A stretch of 55,020 nt of DNA from Flavobacteriales bacterium (GTDB lineage Bacteria > Bacteroidota > Bacteroidia > Flavobacteriales > BACL11), in NCBI GenBank assembly GCA_028122735.1, contig JAOHSR010000005.1, positions 1-55,020 of the forward strand. The letters are read 5' to 3'. The position numbers and the translations under genes were made by a program. Under the pieces are notes generated by a model, which was not told the DNA's origin, searched no databases, and saw nothing but the letters and a program-made list of their open reading frames with translations. Below are positions 41,301-51,664 of this stretch, one piece after another. Position 1 is the stretch's first letter; every line of letters starts with the position of its first letter.

Positions 41301-43371
41301 AGTTAATTATAGAGTTATTTCACTTTACGTCTTTATGTGCGTAATTGCTATTGTTGTTGTGTCAAAAATCTTAGTAATACAAAGATTAAATCAAGAAATA
41401 AGTAGTGTAAACCTTCCAAAATTATTTAAGATACAAGCTTCTAGAGGAAACATTTTTTCTGATGATGGTTCATTATTAGCAATATCAATGCCATTGTACA
41501 ATGTTTTTTTAGATCTAAGTGTGATAGATGAGCAATTATTTAACAATGAGGTAAATAGTTTGTCACAATCATTATCACTACTTTTTAAAGATAAATCTAC
41601 TGAGCAATATGAACAGTATTTACGCGATTCCAGATCTAAAAAAAATAATAAATATGTAAGGCTCCGAAACAAGGTTTCTCATAATGAACTTATAATGTTA
41701 AAGAGTTTTTCAATTTTAAAACTTGGTAAAAATAGAGGGGGTTTAATTGCCGAAGAACGCCCAAATAGAGAAAATCCTTTTGGATTATTAGCAAGAAGAA
41801 CAATAGGAGTTTTAAGAGAGTCAAATCCAATAGGCTTAGAGCGAGCTTATAATAAAACTTTATCTGGAACCGATGGATTACAATTAAAACAAAGAGTTGG
41901 TAAAAGTTTTTGGAGAAACGAAGAGTCAGAGCTAAATTCATTACCAAAATCTGGAAATGATATTGTAACCACCATTAATATTGATATGCAAGATGTAACT
42001 GAAAAGGCTCTTAAAAGTGCATTAAGTTTTCATGATGCAGATTGGGGAACTGCTATAATAATGGAAGTAGAATCTGGGCATATAAAAGCAATTGCAAATT
42101 TAAAATATGAAGATGGTGATTTTGATGAACATTATAATCATGCAATTGCAGAACATTCAGAGCCTGGATCCACTTTCAAGCTAGCTTCGATTCTAGCTGG
42201 ATTAGAAGATGGTTTTTATTCTCTTTTAGACTCAGTTGATACAGAAGACGGAACTCATCAATTTTATGACAAAACAATGAGAGATTCCAAAAAAGGAGGT
42301 TATGGAAAAATATCAATTGGAGATGCATTTGTACAATCATCCAACGTAGGTATTTCTAAAGTAATTAATAGGTCTTATAAAGATAAGCCTCAAGACTTTA
42401 TAGATAGAATATATAAAATGGGATTATGTACTCCATTGGATCTTGAATTACCATATCCAAATAGTTTATTGATTAAACAACCAGGAAGTCCTGGATGGTC
42501 TGGAGTTACATTGCCTTGGATGTCTATTGGCTATTCTTTGCGATTAACTCCTTTACATATTTTAACTTTTTATAATGCTATCGCTAATAATGGGGTTATG
42601 GTTTCTCCACTGTTTACAACACAGATTTTAAAGGACGGTAAAAAAGTATCTGAATACTCAAAAAAAATTATAAATCCGGCAATATGTTCAAAATCATCAA
42701 TTGTTCAAATTATGCCATACCTAATTGATGTAGTTGAAAAAGGAACAGCGAAATCTATTAGAACTAGAAAATATAAGATTGCTGGAAAAACAGGTACCAC
42801 TTTATTAGCATATGGAGAAAAATCAGAGGATAATATAAAACAATATCAAACTTCATTTGTCGGTTTTTTTCCAGCTGAAAACCCAAAATATTCTTGTATG
42901 GTTGTTGTAAATAACCCAAAAGAAAACGGATTTTACGGAGGTAATGTTTCAGCTCCGGTTTTTAAAGAAATTTCAGATAAAGTTTTTGCTGCAGATATTT
43001 CTATTCATAATTCAATTTTAATTGTAGAACAAATAAAGGATACTCCCAACTTAACTCAAGGAAAAACTGAGGATATGAGTAAATTATTAGATAATTTATC
43101 TCTTGAATATGAAAAAACAAAATCTAATTGGATGGTTCCATCATACTCTAGTAAGAAGATAAGTTTGGAAAGAAGAAGTATTGAGAAAGATTTTGAAGAA
43201 GGATTAATGCCAAATTTATTTGGCATGAATTTATTAGACGCTGTTTATCTTTTAGAAAATGCTGGATTAAAAGTTGAGATTAAAGGTAAAGGTCATATTG
43301 TTAATCAATCTATAAAAAAAGGAGATCGGTTTTTGGCTGATCAAAAAATAAGTTTAATCGCATCAATATGA
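41290..43371 (+). CDS. ftsI: Division transpeptidase FtsI with PASTA domain
   Basis: A 693-residue penicillin-binding protein that cross-links septal peptidoglycan. After one span (residues ~12-28) come the pedestal (RGNIFSDDGSLLA), and the transpeptidase motifs Ser294-x-x-Lys297 (EPGSTFKLAS), SSN at 351-353 (QSSNVG) and KTG at 500-502 (AGKTGTT). The last ~55 residues (GLMPNLFGMNLLDAVYLLEN) form one PASTA domain. TTG 41281 and ATG 41284 are alternative starts a few codons earlier. It overlaps murE by four bases. Confidence 0.95.
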   Translation: MKNKVNYRVISLYVFMCVIAIVVVSKILVIQRLNQEISSVNLPKLFKIQASRGNIFSDDGSLLAISMPLYNVFLDLSVIDEQLFNNEVNSLSQSLSLLFKDKSTEQYEQYLRDSRSKKNNKYVRLRNKVSHNELIMLKSFSILKLGKNRGGLIAEERPNRENPFGLLARRTIGVLRESNPIGLERAYNKTLSGTDGLQLKQRVGKSFWRNEESELNSLPKSGNDIVTTINIDMQDVTEKALKSALSFHDADWGTAIIMEVESGHIKAIANLKYEDGDFDEHYNHAIAEHSEPGSTFKLASILAGLEDGFYSLLDSVDTEDGTHQFYDKTMRDSKKGGYGKISIGDAFVQSSNVGISKVINRSYKDKPQDFIDRIYKMGLCTPLDLELPYPNSLLIKQPGSPGWSGVTLPWMSIGYSLRLTPLHILTFYNAIANNGVMVSPLFTTQILKDGKKVSEYSKKIINPAICSKSSIVQIMPYLIDVVEKGTAKSIRTRKYKIAGKTGTTLLAYGEKSEDNIKQYQTSFVGFFPAENPKYSCMVVVNNPKENGFYGGNVSAPVFKEISDKVFAADISIHNSILIVEQIKDTPNLTQGKTEDMSKLLDNLSLEYEKTKSNWMVPSYSSKKISLERRSIEKDFEEGLMPNLFGMNLLDAVYLLENAGLKVEIKGKGHIVNQSIKKGDRFLADQKISLIASI

Positions 43372-44828
43372 AACTCGATCTATTACTACATAAAGTAGAT
43401 GTGTTAGATATTATTGGAGAGACTAATATTACGATTAGTAATATTCAATTAGATTCTCGAAAAATATCTAATGGTGAGATGTTTATTGCATTAGCTGGTA
43501 CACAGAAGAGTGGAGATGAATTTATCACGAGTGCTATTAAGAATGGAGCCAAGGCAATTGTGTGCCATAACATTCCTTCAAATTATTCTGAAAACGTTAC
43601 ATACATTTTAGTGAATGATTCCAACGATGCTCTTTCTATAATTTCCAATAATTTTTATGATTTTCCATCTAAAAAGCTAGAAATTGTTGGTGTTACTGGA
43701 ACAAATGGAAAAACATCAATTGTAAGTCTTCTGCATCAGTTATTTTCAATTCGAGGTTATAAATGTGGATTAATCTCAACAATTGAAAATATAATTGATC
43801 AGGAAAAACATATTAGTACACATACAACTCCTGATATTTTACAAATCAATTTTCTGATAAGTAAAATGGTAGAACTGGGTTGTTCTTATTGTTTTATGGA
43901 AGTAAGTTCTCATGCTTTAGATCAAAATAGGATAAAGGGGCTTACTTTTAAGATTGCAGTTTTTACAAATATTACACACGATCATTTAGATTATCATAAA
44001 AGTTTTAAGAACTATTTAAATGTAAAGAAATCTTTTTTTGACAATCTAGAAAAAAAATCCATAGCTCTCATTAACAGCGATGATAAAAATGCAGATGTTA
44101 TGATGCAAAATTCATTAGCTAAAAAATATACTTATTCTCTACAGTCTATTTCTGATTTTAAGTGCAAAATTATTGAATCAGATTTTGATGGCATGTTATT
44201 ACAAATAGATAGTTATAAAATTTGGGTCAAGCTAGTAGGTAAATTTAATGCATATAATTTACTTGCTGTATATTCTGTATCTAAACTGTTAAAAGGAAAA
44301 ACTGACGATATTTTAAAAGCATTAAGTATGATATCTTCTGCTGAAGGAAGATTTCAAACTCTAAAATCAGATAATAATATTGTTTTTATTGTCGATTATG
44401 CTCACACTGAAGATGCTCTTCAAAATGTTCTATCTACAATAAATTCTATTAGAAAAAAAAATCAAAATTTAATTACAGTATTCGGTTGTGGAGGTGATAG
44501 AGATAAGTTAAAGAGACCACTAATGACAAATGTGGCTTGCGAATTAAGTTCTCAAGTTATTATTACTTCTGATAACCCTAGAAATGAAAATATGAGTGAT
44601 ATTGTTTCTGATATGCTAGCTGGTATTAGTCAACAAAATATAGAAAAGACAATTGTGATTGATGATAGAAGACAAGCAATAAAAACAGCTTTTAGATTAG
44701 CAAAAAGTAATGATATCATATTAGTTGCTGGAAAAGGACATGAGAAGTTTCAGCAAATATCAGAAGTTAAAACACCTTTTGATGATAAACAAGAAATATT
44801 AAAATTAATCAACCAAAATATTAACTGA
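43368..44828 (+). CDS. murE: UDP-MurNAc-L-Ala-D-Glu:meso-DAP ligase
   Basis: A 486-residue Mur ligase adding the third stem residue. GVTGTNGKT at residues 108-116 is the ATP loop, [12 protein letters not shown] a conserved core motif, and DNPRNE at 402-407 is the DNPRxE recognition motif for meso-DAP. This agrees with a Gram-negative DAP wall. It overlaps ftsI by four bases and mraY by one. Confidence 0.97.
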   Translation: MKLDLLLHKVDVLDIIGETNITISNIQLDSRKISNGEMFIALAGTQKSGDEFITSAIKNGAKAIVCHNIPSNYSENVTYILVNDSNDALSIISNNFYDFPSKKLEIVGVTGTNGKTSIVSLLHQLFSIRGYKCGLISTIENIIDQEKHISTHTTPDILQINFLISKMVELGCSYCFMEVSSHALDQNRIKGLTFKIAVFTNITHDHLDYHKSFKNYLNVKKSFFDNLEKKSIALINSDDKNADVMMQNSLAKKYTYSLQSISDFKCKIIESDFDGMLLQIDSYKIWVKLVGKFNAYNLLAVYSVSKLLKGKTDDILKALSMISSAEGRFQTLKSDNNIVFIVDYAHTEDALQNVLSTINSIRKKNQNLITVFGCGGDRDKLKRPLMTNVACELSSQVIITSDNPRNENMSDIVSDMLAGISQQNIEKTIVIDDRRQAIKTAFRLAKSNDIILVAGKGHEKFQQISEVKTPFDDKQEILKLINQNIN

Positions 44829-46042
44829 TGCTATATTACTTATTCGAATTCTTAGAAAATAATTATGATTTACCAGGTGCTGGTGTTTTTCAATATATTT
44901 CATTTAGATCTGCTCTTGCTATAATTACCTCTCTTTTAGTTTCTTTAGTTTTTGGTGGTCGTATTATTAATTTGATTCGTAATAAACAAATTGGAGAGCA
45001 GGTAAGAAAATTAGGTTTAGAGGGTGAGCAAGCTAAATCCGGAACCCCAACAATGGGTGGATTAATAATATTATCAGCAGTATTGGTTCCTACTCTTCTT
45101 TTTGCACGCTTAGATAACATCTATATTCAGGTAATGTTAATATCTACGATTTGGTTGGGTGTTATAGGTTTTGTAGATGATTATATTAAAGTTTTTAGAA
45201 AAGATAAAGAAGGTCTTGCTGGAAAGTTTAAAATATTAGGTCAAGTTGGAATTGGAGTAATTGTTGGGCTTGTAATGGTTTTTCATCCTGATATAGTTGT
45301 TAAAGAAAAAAATATTCCAACAGAAATAGAAGGAATTTATGATTTTTCAGAAAATGCTGAGAAATCATCAATTACAACTATTCCATTTCTAAAAAATAAT
45401 GAGTTTGATTATCAAGATTTAACATCATGGATTGGTGATGGAATGAATAAGTATTCATGGTTGTTATTTATTTTTGTAGTGATCTTTGTTATTACGGCTG
45501 TTTCTAACGGGGCAAATATGACCGATGGATTAGATGGTCTTGCTACAGGAACTTCTGCTATAATTGGCTCAACATTAGTTTTGTTTACTTATGTGTCTGG
45601 TAATATAATAGCTGCTGATTATTTAAATATAATGTATATTCCTAATAGTGGCGAGCTAGTAATATATATGTCAGCATTTGTTGGGTCATGTGTTGGTTTT
45701 ATGTGGTATAACTCTTACCCAGCTCAAGTTTTTATGGGTGATACTGGTAGTTTATCTTTAGGCGGTATTATTGCTGTTGTTGCAATTTTAATTAGAAAAG
45801 AACTATTAATTCCAATTTTATGTGGTGTATTCTTAATTGAGAATCTTTCAGTAATACTACAAGTAGGATATTTTAAATACACTCGAAAAAAATATGGAGA
45901 AGGTAAAAGAATCTTCAGAATGGCGCCTCTTCATCACCACTTTCAAAAGTTAGGAATTCACGAAAGTAAAATTGTTACAAGATTTTGGATAGTCGGAATC
46001 TTTTTAGCAATACTAACAATAGTAACATTAAAACTAAGATAA
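44828..46042 (+). CDS. mraY: Phospho-MurNAc-pentapeptide transferase
   Basis: A 404-residue inner-membrane enzyme that makes lipid [11 protein letters not shown] near residue 71 is the family signature, [16 protein letters not shown] holds catalytic aspartates, [15 protein letters not shown] is the substrate motif, and [11 protein letters not shown] the conserved C-terminal loop. Ten spans are visible. A ~60-residue soluble insertion ([11 protein letters not shown] ... DLTSWIGDG) is typical of Bacteroidota MraY. murD starts immediately after the stop. Confidence 0.97.
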   Translation: MLYYLFEFLENNYDLPGAGVFQYISFRSALAIITSLLVSLVFGGRIINLIRNKQIGEQVRKLGLEGEQAKSGTPTMGGLIILSAVLVPTLLFARLDNIYIQVMLISTIWLGVIGFVDDYIKVFRKDKEGLAGKFKILGQVGIGVIVGLVMVFHPDIVVKEKNIPTEIEGIYDFSENAEKSSITTIPFLKNNEFDYQDLTSWIGDGMNKYSWLLFIFVVIFVITAVSNGANMTDGLDGLATGTSAIIGSTLVLFTYVSGNIIAADYLNIMYIPNSGELVIYMSAFVGSCVGFMWYNSYPAQVFMGDTGSLSLGGIIAVVAILIRKELLIPILCGVFLIENLSVILQVGYFKYTRKKYGEGKRIFRMAPLHHHFQKLGIHESKIVTRFWIVGIFLAILTIVTLKLR

Positions 46043-47368
46043 GTGAGTAATAATATTGCAATATTAGGTGCTGGAGTTAGTGGTATTGGAGCAGCAATTT
46101 TAGCTTCAAATAAAAATTATAATGTTTTTATTTCTGATAGTAGTTTAATTAATAAAAAAAATAAAAAAATACTAGATAACCATAATATCACTTGGGAAGA
46201 AAATGGTCATGATTTAGCTAAAATATTAACCTCTGATTTAGTTATTAAAAGTCCCGGAATACCCAACCATATTAATCTAATTCAAAAAATAATTGAAAAA
46301 GAAATAAGTATAATCTCTGAAATTGAATTCGCTTCAAGATTTACAAAAGCAAAAATAGTTGCAATTACAGGAACTAATGGTAAAACTACTACTGCTTTGC
46401 TTGTATATAAAATTCTTAATGATTTCGGATTTGATGTTTTACTTGCTGGAAATATAGGTTTAAGTTTTGCTGCTGAAATTTGTAAGAAAGATTATGATTT
46501 TGTTGTCTTAGAAGTAAGTAGTTTTCAACTTGATAATATAGTTGAGTTTAGACCTTCAATTTCAATAATTCTAAATATAAGTGCAGACCATTTAGATAGA
46601 TATAATAATAATTTTTCAAATTATGTCTACTCTAAATTGCAGATTACAAAAAATCAGACAAAGAAAGATTTTTTGATCTATAACTATGATGATAATTCAT
46701 TATCTGATTTAAAAACAGAGGCAAAGAAAATACCCATTTCACTGAAATATAAATTATATGGTGATAGTGGCTTATATACTAATAACAAAATGAATATTAA
46801 TTTAAATAACAAAACAATGACAATAGAAAAGTTAGCTTTAAAAGGTACTCATAATATTTTTAATTCGATGGCTGCTGCTATGGCAGCAAGAGTTTTTGAA
46901 GTTTCAGATGATAAAATAAGAAAATCATTAATTGATTTTGAAAATATTGAGCATAGACTGGAGTATGTTCTTACAGTGCATGGTATAGATTTTATTAATG
47001 ATTCCAAAGCAACAAATGTAAATGCTGCCTGGTATGCAGTTGAAAGTATGAATAAGCCATTTGTATGGATCCTTGGAGGTATTGATAAGGGTAATGACTA
47101 TTCGGCATTAATTAAAGTAGCTAAAGAAAAAAATATTAAGGCAATTATTTGTTTAGGAGATAATAATGAGAAAATAATAAATGCTTTTAAAAATGATGTA
47201 GATATAATTCAGCAAGCAGCCGATATGCAAGAAGCTGTAAAGCAATCATATAATTTAGCTGAAGGTGGTGATGCGGTTTTACTTTCTCCAGCGTGTGCTA
47301 GTTTTGATCTTTATGAAAATTTTGAACATAGAGGTGGTGAATTTAAAAAGATGGTGAGAGCTTTGTAA
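46043..47368 (+). CDS. murD: UDP-MurNAc-L-alanine:D-glutamate ligase
   Basis: A 441-residue Mur ligase. The N-terminal Rossmann domain begins NIAILGAGVSGIGAA, GTNGKTT at residues 110-116 is the ATP loop, ISADHLDRY the metal site, and INDSKATNVNAAWYA with LGGIDKGNDY the C-terminal domain. It starts at GTG directly after mraY with no gap. ftsW follows one base after its stop. Confidence 0.96.
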   Translation: MSNNIAILGAGVSGIGAAILASNKNYNVFISDSSLINKKNKKILDNHNITWEENGHDLAKILTSDLVIKSPGIPNHINLIQKIIEKEISIISEIEFASRFTKAKIVAITGTNGKTTTALLVYKILNDFGFDVLLAGNIGLSFAAEICKKDYDFVVLEVSSFQLDNIVEFRPSISIILNISADHLDRYNNNFSNYVYSKLQITKNQTKKDFLIYNYDDNSLSDLKTEAKKIPISLKYKLYGDSGLYTNNKMNINLNNKTMTIEKLALKGTHNIFNSMAAAMAARVFEVSDDKIRKSLIDFENIEHRLEYVLTVHGIDFINDSKATNVNAAWYAVESMNKPFVWILGGIDKGNDYSALIKVAKEKNIKAIICLGDNNEKIINAFKNDVDIIQQAADMQEAVKQSYNLAEGGDAVLLSPACASFDLYENFEHRGGEFKKMVRAL

Positions 47369-47369
47369 A

Positions 47370-48506
47370 ATGGTAGATTTTTTAAAAAATATAAACCTTA
47401 AAGGTGATAAAGTAATATGGGGTGTTATTATCTCTTTATCTCTTTTTTCTGTGCTATTAGTTTACAGTACTGCAGGATGGGAATATTTGTTTAGTCATTT
47501 AATAAAATTATCTGTGGGTTTATTTTTTTTATATCAAGTTCATAAAATCAAGTTTAAATATTTTGCAAAAATTGGTGTGTTAGGTTTTGTTATTAGTATA
47601 ATCTTATTGCTCTTAGTTTTTGTTATTGGAGTAACTGTTAATGGCGCATCAAGATGGCTATCTATAGCAGGAGTGCAATTTCAACCATCTGATATTGCTA
47701 AACTTTCTATCTTATTATTCATGGCTAGACAATTGAGTAAATACAGACATGAAATCAAAGATTTCAAATTTCTTTTTTTGTATATTTTGGCTCCTTTAAT
47801 AGTAATATGTTCTTTGATTCTGCCAAATAACTTTTCAACTTCAGCATTAATTTTTCTGAACGGTTTAGTTTTGATGTTTGTAGCAAAAGTTAATATAAAA
47901 TATATTGCTTCAATAATTGGTTTCGGTATTTTTGGTGCTTTTTTTATTTATGGTATTGCTAAAATATCACCTGAATTATCAAATAAGATAATGCCAAGAT
48001 CTGCTACTTGGGTAAGTAGGGTTGATAGTTATTTTAACACAAAAGAAGTAAAAAAATTAGATCAAGATTATCAACAACATCAGGCATTAGTAGCTATATA
48101 TAACGGAGGTTTTTCTGGAGTTGGTCCTGGGAAAAGCACTCAAAGAAATATATTACCGTACTCTTCTTCAGATTTTATATTTGCTATAATGGTTGAAGAA
48201 TATGGTTTATTAATAGGAGCTATATTCCCCATGCTACTTTATCTGATTTTATTTTATAGAGCATTACGTATTGCTACTAAAATAGCTAGTGTTTTTGGAG
48301 GGTTAATTTGTGTTGGTTTAATGTTTAGCCTAGTATTTCAAGCATTTATAAATATGCTTGTTTCTGTTGGAGTATTACCAGTTACAGGCCAAACACTTCC
48401 CCTTATAAGTATGGGTGGAACATCAATCTTATTTACTTGTATTACACTTGGAATAATTTTAAGTGTTAGTAATGACACATCAGATAGAGAATATGAAACA
48501 GCCTAA
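47370..48506 (+). CDS. ftsW: SEDS glycosyltransferase FtsW
   Basis: A 378-residue membrane protein with about ten spans that polymerises lipid II at the septum with FtsI. GASRWLSIAGVQFQPSDIAK is the SEDS core with the catalytic Asp; SDFIFAIMVEEYG is conserved. PVTGQTLPLISMGGTSILF ends the family signature. Position in the dcw cluster distinguishes it from RodA. It overlaps murG by 14 bases. Confidence 0.96.
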   Translation: MVDFLKNINLKGDKVIWGVIISLSLFSVLLVYSTAGWEYLFSHLIKLSVGLFFLYQVHKIKFKYFAKIGVLGFVISIILLLLVFVIGVTVNGASRWLSIAGVQFQPSDIAKLSILLFMARQLSKYRHEIKDFKFLFLYILAPLIVICSLILPNNFSTSALIFLNGLVLMFVAKVNIKYIASIIGFGIFGAFFIYGIAKISPELSNKIMPRSATWVSRVDSYFNTKEVKKLDQDYQQHQALVAIYNGGFSGVGPGKSTQRNILPYSSSDFIFAIMVEEYGLLIGAIFPMLLYLILFYRALRIATKIASVFGGLICVGLMFSLVFQAFINMLVSVGVLPVTGQTLPLISMGGTSILFTCITLGIILSVSNDTSDREYETA

Positions 48507-49593
48507 AATAATAATAAGTGGTGGCGGTTCAGGTGGGCATATCTTTCCTGCTATTGCTATTGCAAAATCTTTATTCGAAATAGATAAGAATATTGATTTT
48601 TTATTTGTGGGTGCAAGTGATAAAATGGAAATGGAAAAAATTCCAGCAGCAGGATTTAAAATAATTGGTTTGTGGATAAGTGGTTTTCATAGAAAAAATG
48701 TTTTAAGAAACTTGTTATTTCCTTTGAAGTTGCTCTTCAGTATTATAAAATCTTTTTTTATAATTCTAAAATTTCGACCTGATTTAGTGATAGGTACTGG
48801 TGGCTTTGCAAGTGGCCCAGTACTTTTTGTTGCTTCATTATGTAAAATACCCACACTAATTCAAGAGCAAAATTCATATGCTGGTATTACTAATAAATTA
48901 CTTGCAAAGTATGCAGATAAAATTTGTGTTGCATATGATGATATGCATCGATTTTTTCCACAGCATAAAATAATAAAAACGGGTAATCCAATCAGGAAAA
49001 ATATTATTGAAAATACTATAATTTTAGAAAAAGCAAAAAAAGATTTTAAAATTGAAAATAATAATCTTACAGTTTTAGTAGTTGGTGGGAGTTTAGGAGC
49101 AAGAACAATTAACACTTCAATTTTAAATTCTCTAAACTTATTTAAGAAAGAAAAATTAAATCTTATTTGGCAAACTGGTCAACATTTTAGTGCAATTGCA
49201 ATTAATGCAGTGAAAGAGTTAGGCAAAGATGGGATTAGTACTTTTTCATTTATTAAAAATATAGAAACTGCGTACAAAGCAGCTGATATTATTATTTCTC
49301 GAGCTGGGGCGATTGCCATATCAGAATTATGTGTAATTGGAAAGCCAGTCATTTTAATTCCATCACCAAATGTAGCGGAAAATCATCAGTTTAAAAATGC
49401 ACAATCACTAGTTAATAAAAATGCAGCACTTCTGGTTAAAGACTCACAAGCAAATGATAAACTTGTATTAAAGATCATTTCATTAAAAAATGATAGTCAA
49501 TTGATGAAAGAATTAAGTGTAAATATTAAAACTATGGAAGCTAAAGATGCTTCTTCAATTATTGCATCTCATGCAATTAGCTTAATAAAATGA
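48493..49593 (+). CDS. murG: UDP-GlcNAc:lipid I transferase MurG
   Basis: A 366-residue GT-B enzyme that makes lipid II. GGGSGGHIFPA at residues 10-20 is the N-terminal loop, GTGGFASGPVLF and LIQEQNSYAGITNKLL follow, and VVGGSLGARTIN starts the C-terminal domain. SRAGAIAISEL and PSPNVAENHQFKNA bind UDP-GlcNAc. ATG 48493 gives the normal start; in-frame codons from 48463 lie in the ftsW coding region. It overlaps murC by four bases. Confidence 0.97.
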   Translation: MKQPKIIISGGGSGGHIFPAIAIAKSLFEIDKNIDFLFVGASDKMEMEKIPAAGFKIIGLWISGFHRKNVLRNLLFPLKLLFSIIKSFFIILKFRPDLVIGTGGFASGPVLFVASLCKIPTLIQEQNSYAGITNKLLAKYADKICVAYDDMHRFFPQHKIIKTGNPIRKNIIENTIILEKAKKDFKIENNNLTVLVVGGSLGARTINTSILNSLNLFKKEKLNLIWQTGQHFSAIAINAVKELGKDGISTFSFIKNIETAYKAADIIISRAGAIAISELCVIGKPVILIPSPNVAENHQFKNAQSLVNKNAALLVKDSQANDKLVLKIISLKNDSQLMKELSVNIKTMEAKDASSIIASHAISLIK

Positions 49594-50972
49594 ATATAAA
49601 GACATATAAAAATATTTATCTAGTTGGTATCGGGGGGATTGGGATGAGTGCCTTAGCAAATTATTTTTATTCGCAAAATAAAAATGTTTACGGTTATGAT
49701 AGAGTCAAGTCTAAATTAACGGAAAATTTAGAAAAAAAAGGTATAGAAATAAGTTATGAAGATAATATCAATTCTATTCCTTCAGTTTTTGATAGTTCAT
49801 CTAAGGATCAATTGGTAATATATAGTTCAGCTATTTCAAATAATAATATTCTTTCATACTTCTGTGATAATAGTTACGATGTCTGTAAAAGATCAAAGGC
49901 ATTAGGATTAATAAGTGAACATTATTATACGATTGCAGTTGCTGGTACTCATGGAAAAACAACTACTTCAATTATGCTTTCTCATATATTGAAACAATCT
50001 AATGTTAATTGTACAGCATTTTTAGGCGGTATTAGTAAAAATTATGACACTAATTTTCTATTGTCAGATAAAAGTAAATATATGGTTGTTGAAGCGGATG
50101 AATTTGATAGATCATTTTTGTCATTAAATCCTGACATAGCTATTATTACTTCTCTAGATTCTGATCACTTAGATATTTATGGTAGTTACAAAGAATTTAT
50201 AGATACATTTCAGAAATTTGCTTCTCAAGTAAAAAAGAATGGGTATTTAATAATAGAAGAAAGTATTGTAAATAAATTTGAAACCCCTAAACATGTTAAT
50301 TTATTTACGTATTCACATTCATCAATTTCAGATTTCTATGCATCTTCTTTAAATTATCAATCTGATAAGATTAACTTTTTGTATAATGAAAAAGGAAAAA
50401 AGTTTAATCATAATAATAATGTTGAATTATCAATGCCAGGATATCATAATGTTAGTAATGCAATAGCTGCAATTTCAGCATGTTCATTATTAGATATATC
50501 AAATAAATTTATCTCTCAAGCTCTTAATTCATTTGAGGGAATAAAAAGAAGATTTGATTTACATATAAATAATTCAGAAAAAGTATTTATTGATGATTAT
50601 GCTCATCATCCTACTGAAATTATTGAAACTATAAAAACAGTTAAAAAGATGTTTGCGGGAAGACATCTTACAGTATTGTTTCAGCCTCATTTATTTTCTA
50701 GAACAGATGATTTTAAACATGAATTTGCCCAATCTTTGTCTCTAGCCGATTCACTTATATTATTAGATATATACCCAGCTAGAGAAAAGCCAATAAAGGG
50801 AGTTGATTCTAAGATGTTGCTAGATTTATGCGTGAATAGTTCTAAGAAACTTATTTCTAAAAATTTAGTGATTAAAAATTTAGAAAATCAAAAAATAGAT
50901 ATTCTATTAACATTAGGTGCGGGTGATATAGCTGATTTGGTTGTGCCAATAAAAAAAATCATTAGCTCATGA
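49590..50972 (+). CDS. murC: UDP-MurNAc:L-alanine ligase
   Basis: A 460-residue Mur ligase that adds the first stem residue. LVGIGGIGMSALANYFYSQ is the UDP-binding loop, GTHGKTTT from residue 119 the ATP loop, VEADEFDRSFL the catalytic region, and DDYAHHPTEI the C-terminal signature. It overlaps ftsQ by four bases. Confidence 0.97.
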   Translation: MNIKTYKNIYLVGIGGIGMSALANYFYSQNKNVYGYDRVKSKLTENLEKKGIEISYEDNINSIPSVFDSSSKDQLVIYSSAISNNNILSYFCDNSYDVCKRSKALGLISEHYYTIAVAGTHGKTTTSIMLSHILKQSNVNCTAFLGGISKNYDTNFLLSDKSKYMVVEADEFDRSFLSLNPDIAIITSLDSDHLDIYGSYKEFIDTFQKFASQVKKNGYLIIEESIVNKFETPKHVNLFTYSHSSISDFYASSLNYQSDKINFLYNEKGKKFNHNNNVELSMPGYHNVSNAIAAISACSLLDISNKFISQALNSFEGIKRRFDLHINNSEKVFIDDYAHHPTEIIETIKTVKKMFAGRHLTVLFQPHLFSRTDDFKHEFAQSLSLADSLILLDIYPAREKPIKGVDSKMLLDLCVNSSKKLISKNLVIKNLENQKIDILLTLGAGDIADLVVPIKKIISS

Positions 50973-51664
50973 AGTTGTTTTTATATATAATGAGATTAGT
51001 TTGTGTTTGTACATTATTCTTTTTTTTATTGTCGTTTACAATAAAAAGCGAAGAACAACTCACGAAAAATATAAATCAAATTAATATTGACCATCAGAAC
51101 AAATTTATTGAAAAGTCAAAAATTTTTGAAATTTATGATAGTAATATTAATAATCAGAAAAATATTAATTTTTTAGAAAACCAAATTAACAATCATCCTC
51201 AAATAAAAGATGCGCAAGTATATATTCAGCATAACGGTGATATAGATATTAATCTTTCAGAACGAATTCCATTAGTTAGAGTCTTTGATAAAAATACAAG
51301 CTATTATCTTGACACAGATTGTAAGCCAATGCAACTTTCATCACATTACACATCTAGCAATCTTATTGTTAATGGTGATATAGTTTTTTTTAATGAGAAT
51401 GAAATATGTAACTTGTATCATCATATAAAATCTAATCCTTTTTTAGAATCTTTAGTAGCTCAGATTTATTTGCAAAAACAAAATATTATTTTAATTACCC
51501 GATTTAAAGATTTAGAAATTAATATTGGCAATTTAGATAATCTAGAAATAAAGCTAGATGGTTTACTCGCTTTTTACGAAAAGATTATAAAATTTAAAGG
51601 ATGGAATTATTACACATCTGTTAATCTAAAATATGATGATCAAATTATATGTACAAAAAAATAA
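50969..51664 (+). CDS. ftsQ: Cell division protein FtsQ/DivIB
   Basis: A 231-residue bitopic protein. One span (residues ~3-25) leads to a POTRA-like region ending NHPQIKDAQVYIQHNGDIDI, the FtsQ pattern, then LSERIPLVRVFDKNTSYYLD, the beta domain that binds FtsB/FtsL. The cytoplasmic tail is very short. It overlaps murC by four bases and directly abuts ftsA. Weak sequence conservation; position supports the call. Confidence 0.9.
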   Translation: MKLFLYIMRLVCVCTLFFFLLSFTIKSEEQLTKNINQINIDHQNKFIEKSKIFEIYDSNINNQKNINFLENQINNHPQIKDAQVYIQHNGDIDINLSERIPLVRVFDKNTSYYLDTDCKPMQLSSHYTSSNLIVNGDIVFFNENEICNLYHHIKSNPFLESLVAQIYLQKQNIILITRFKDLEINIGNLDNLEIKLDGLLAFYEKIIKFKGWNYYTSVNLKYDDQIICTKK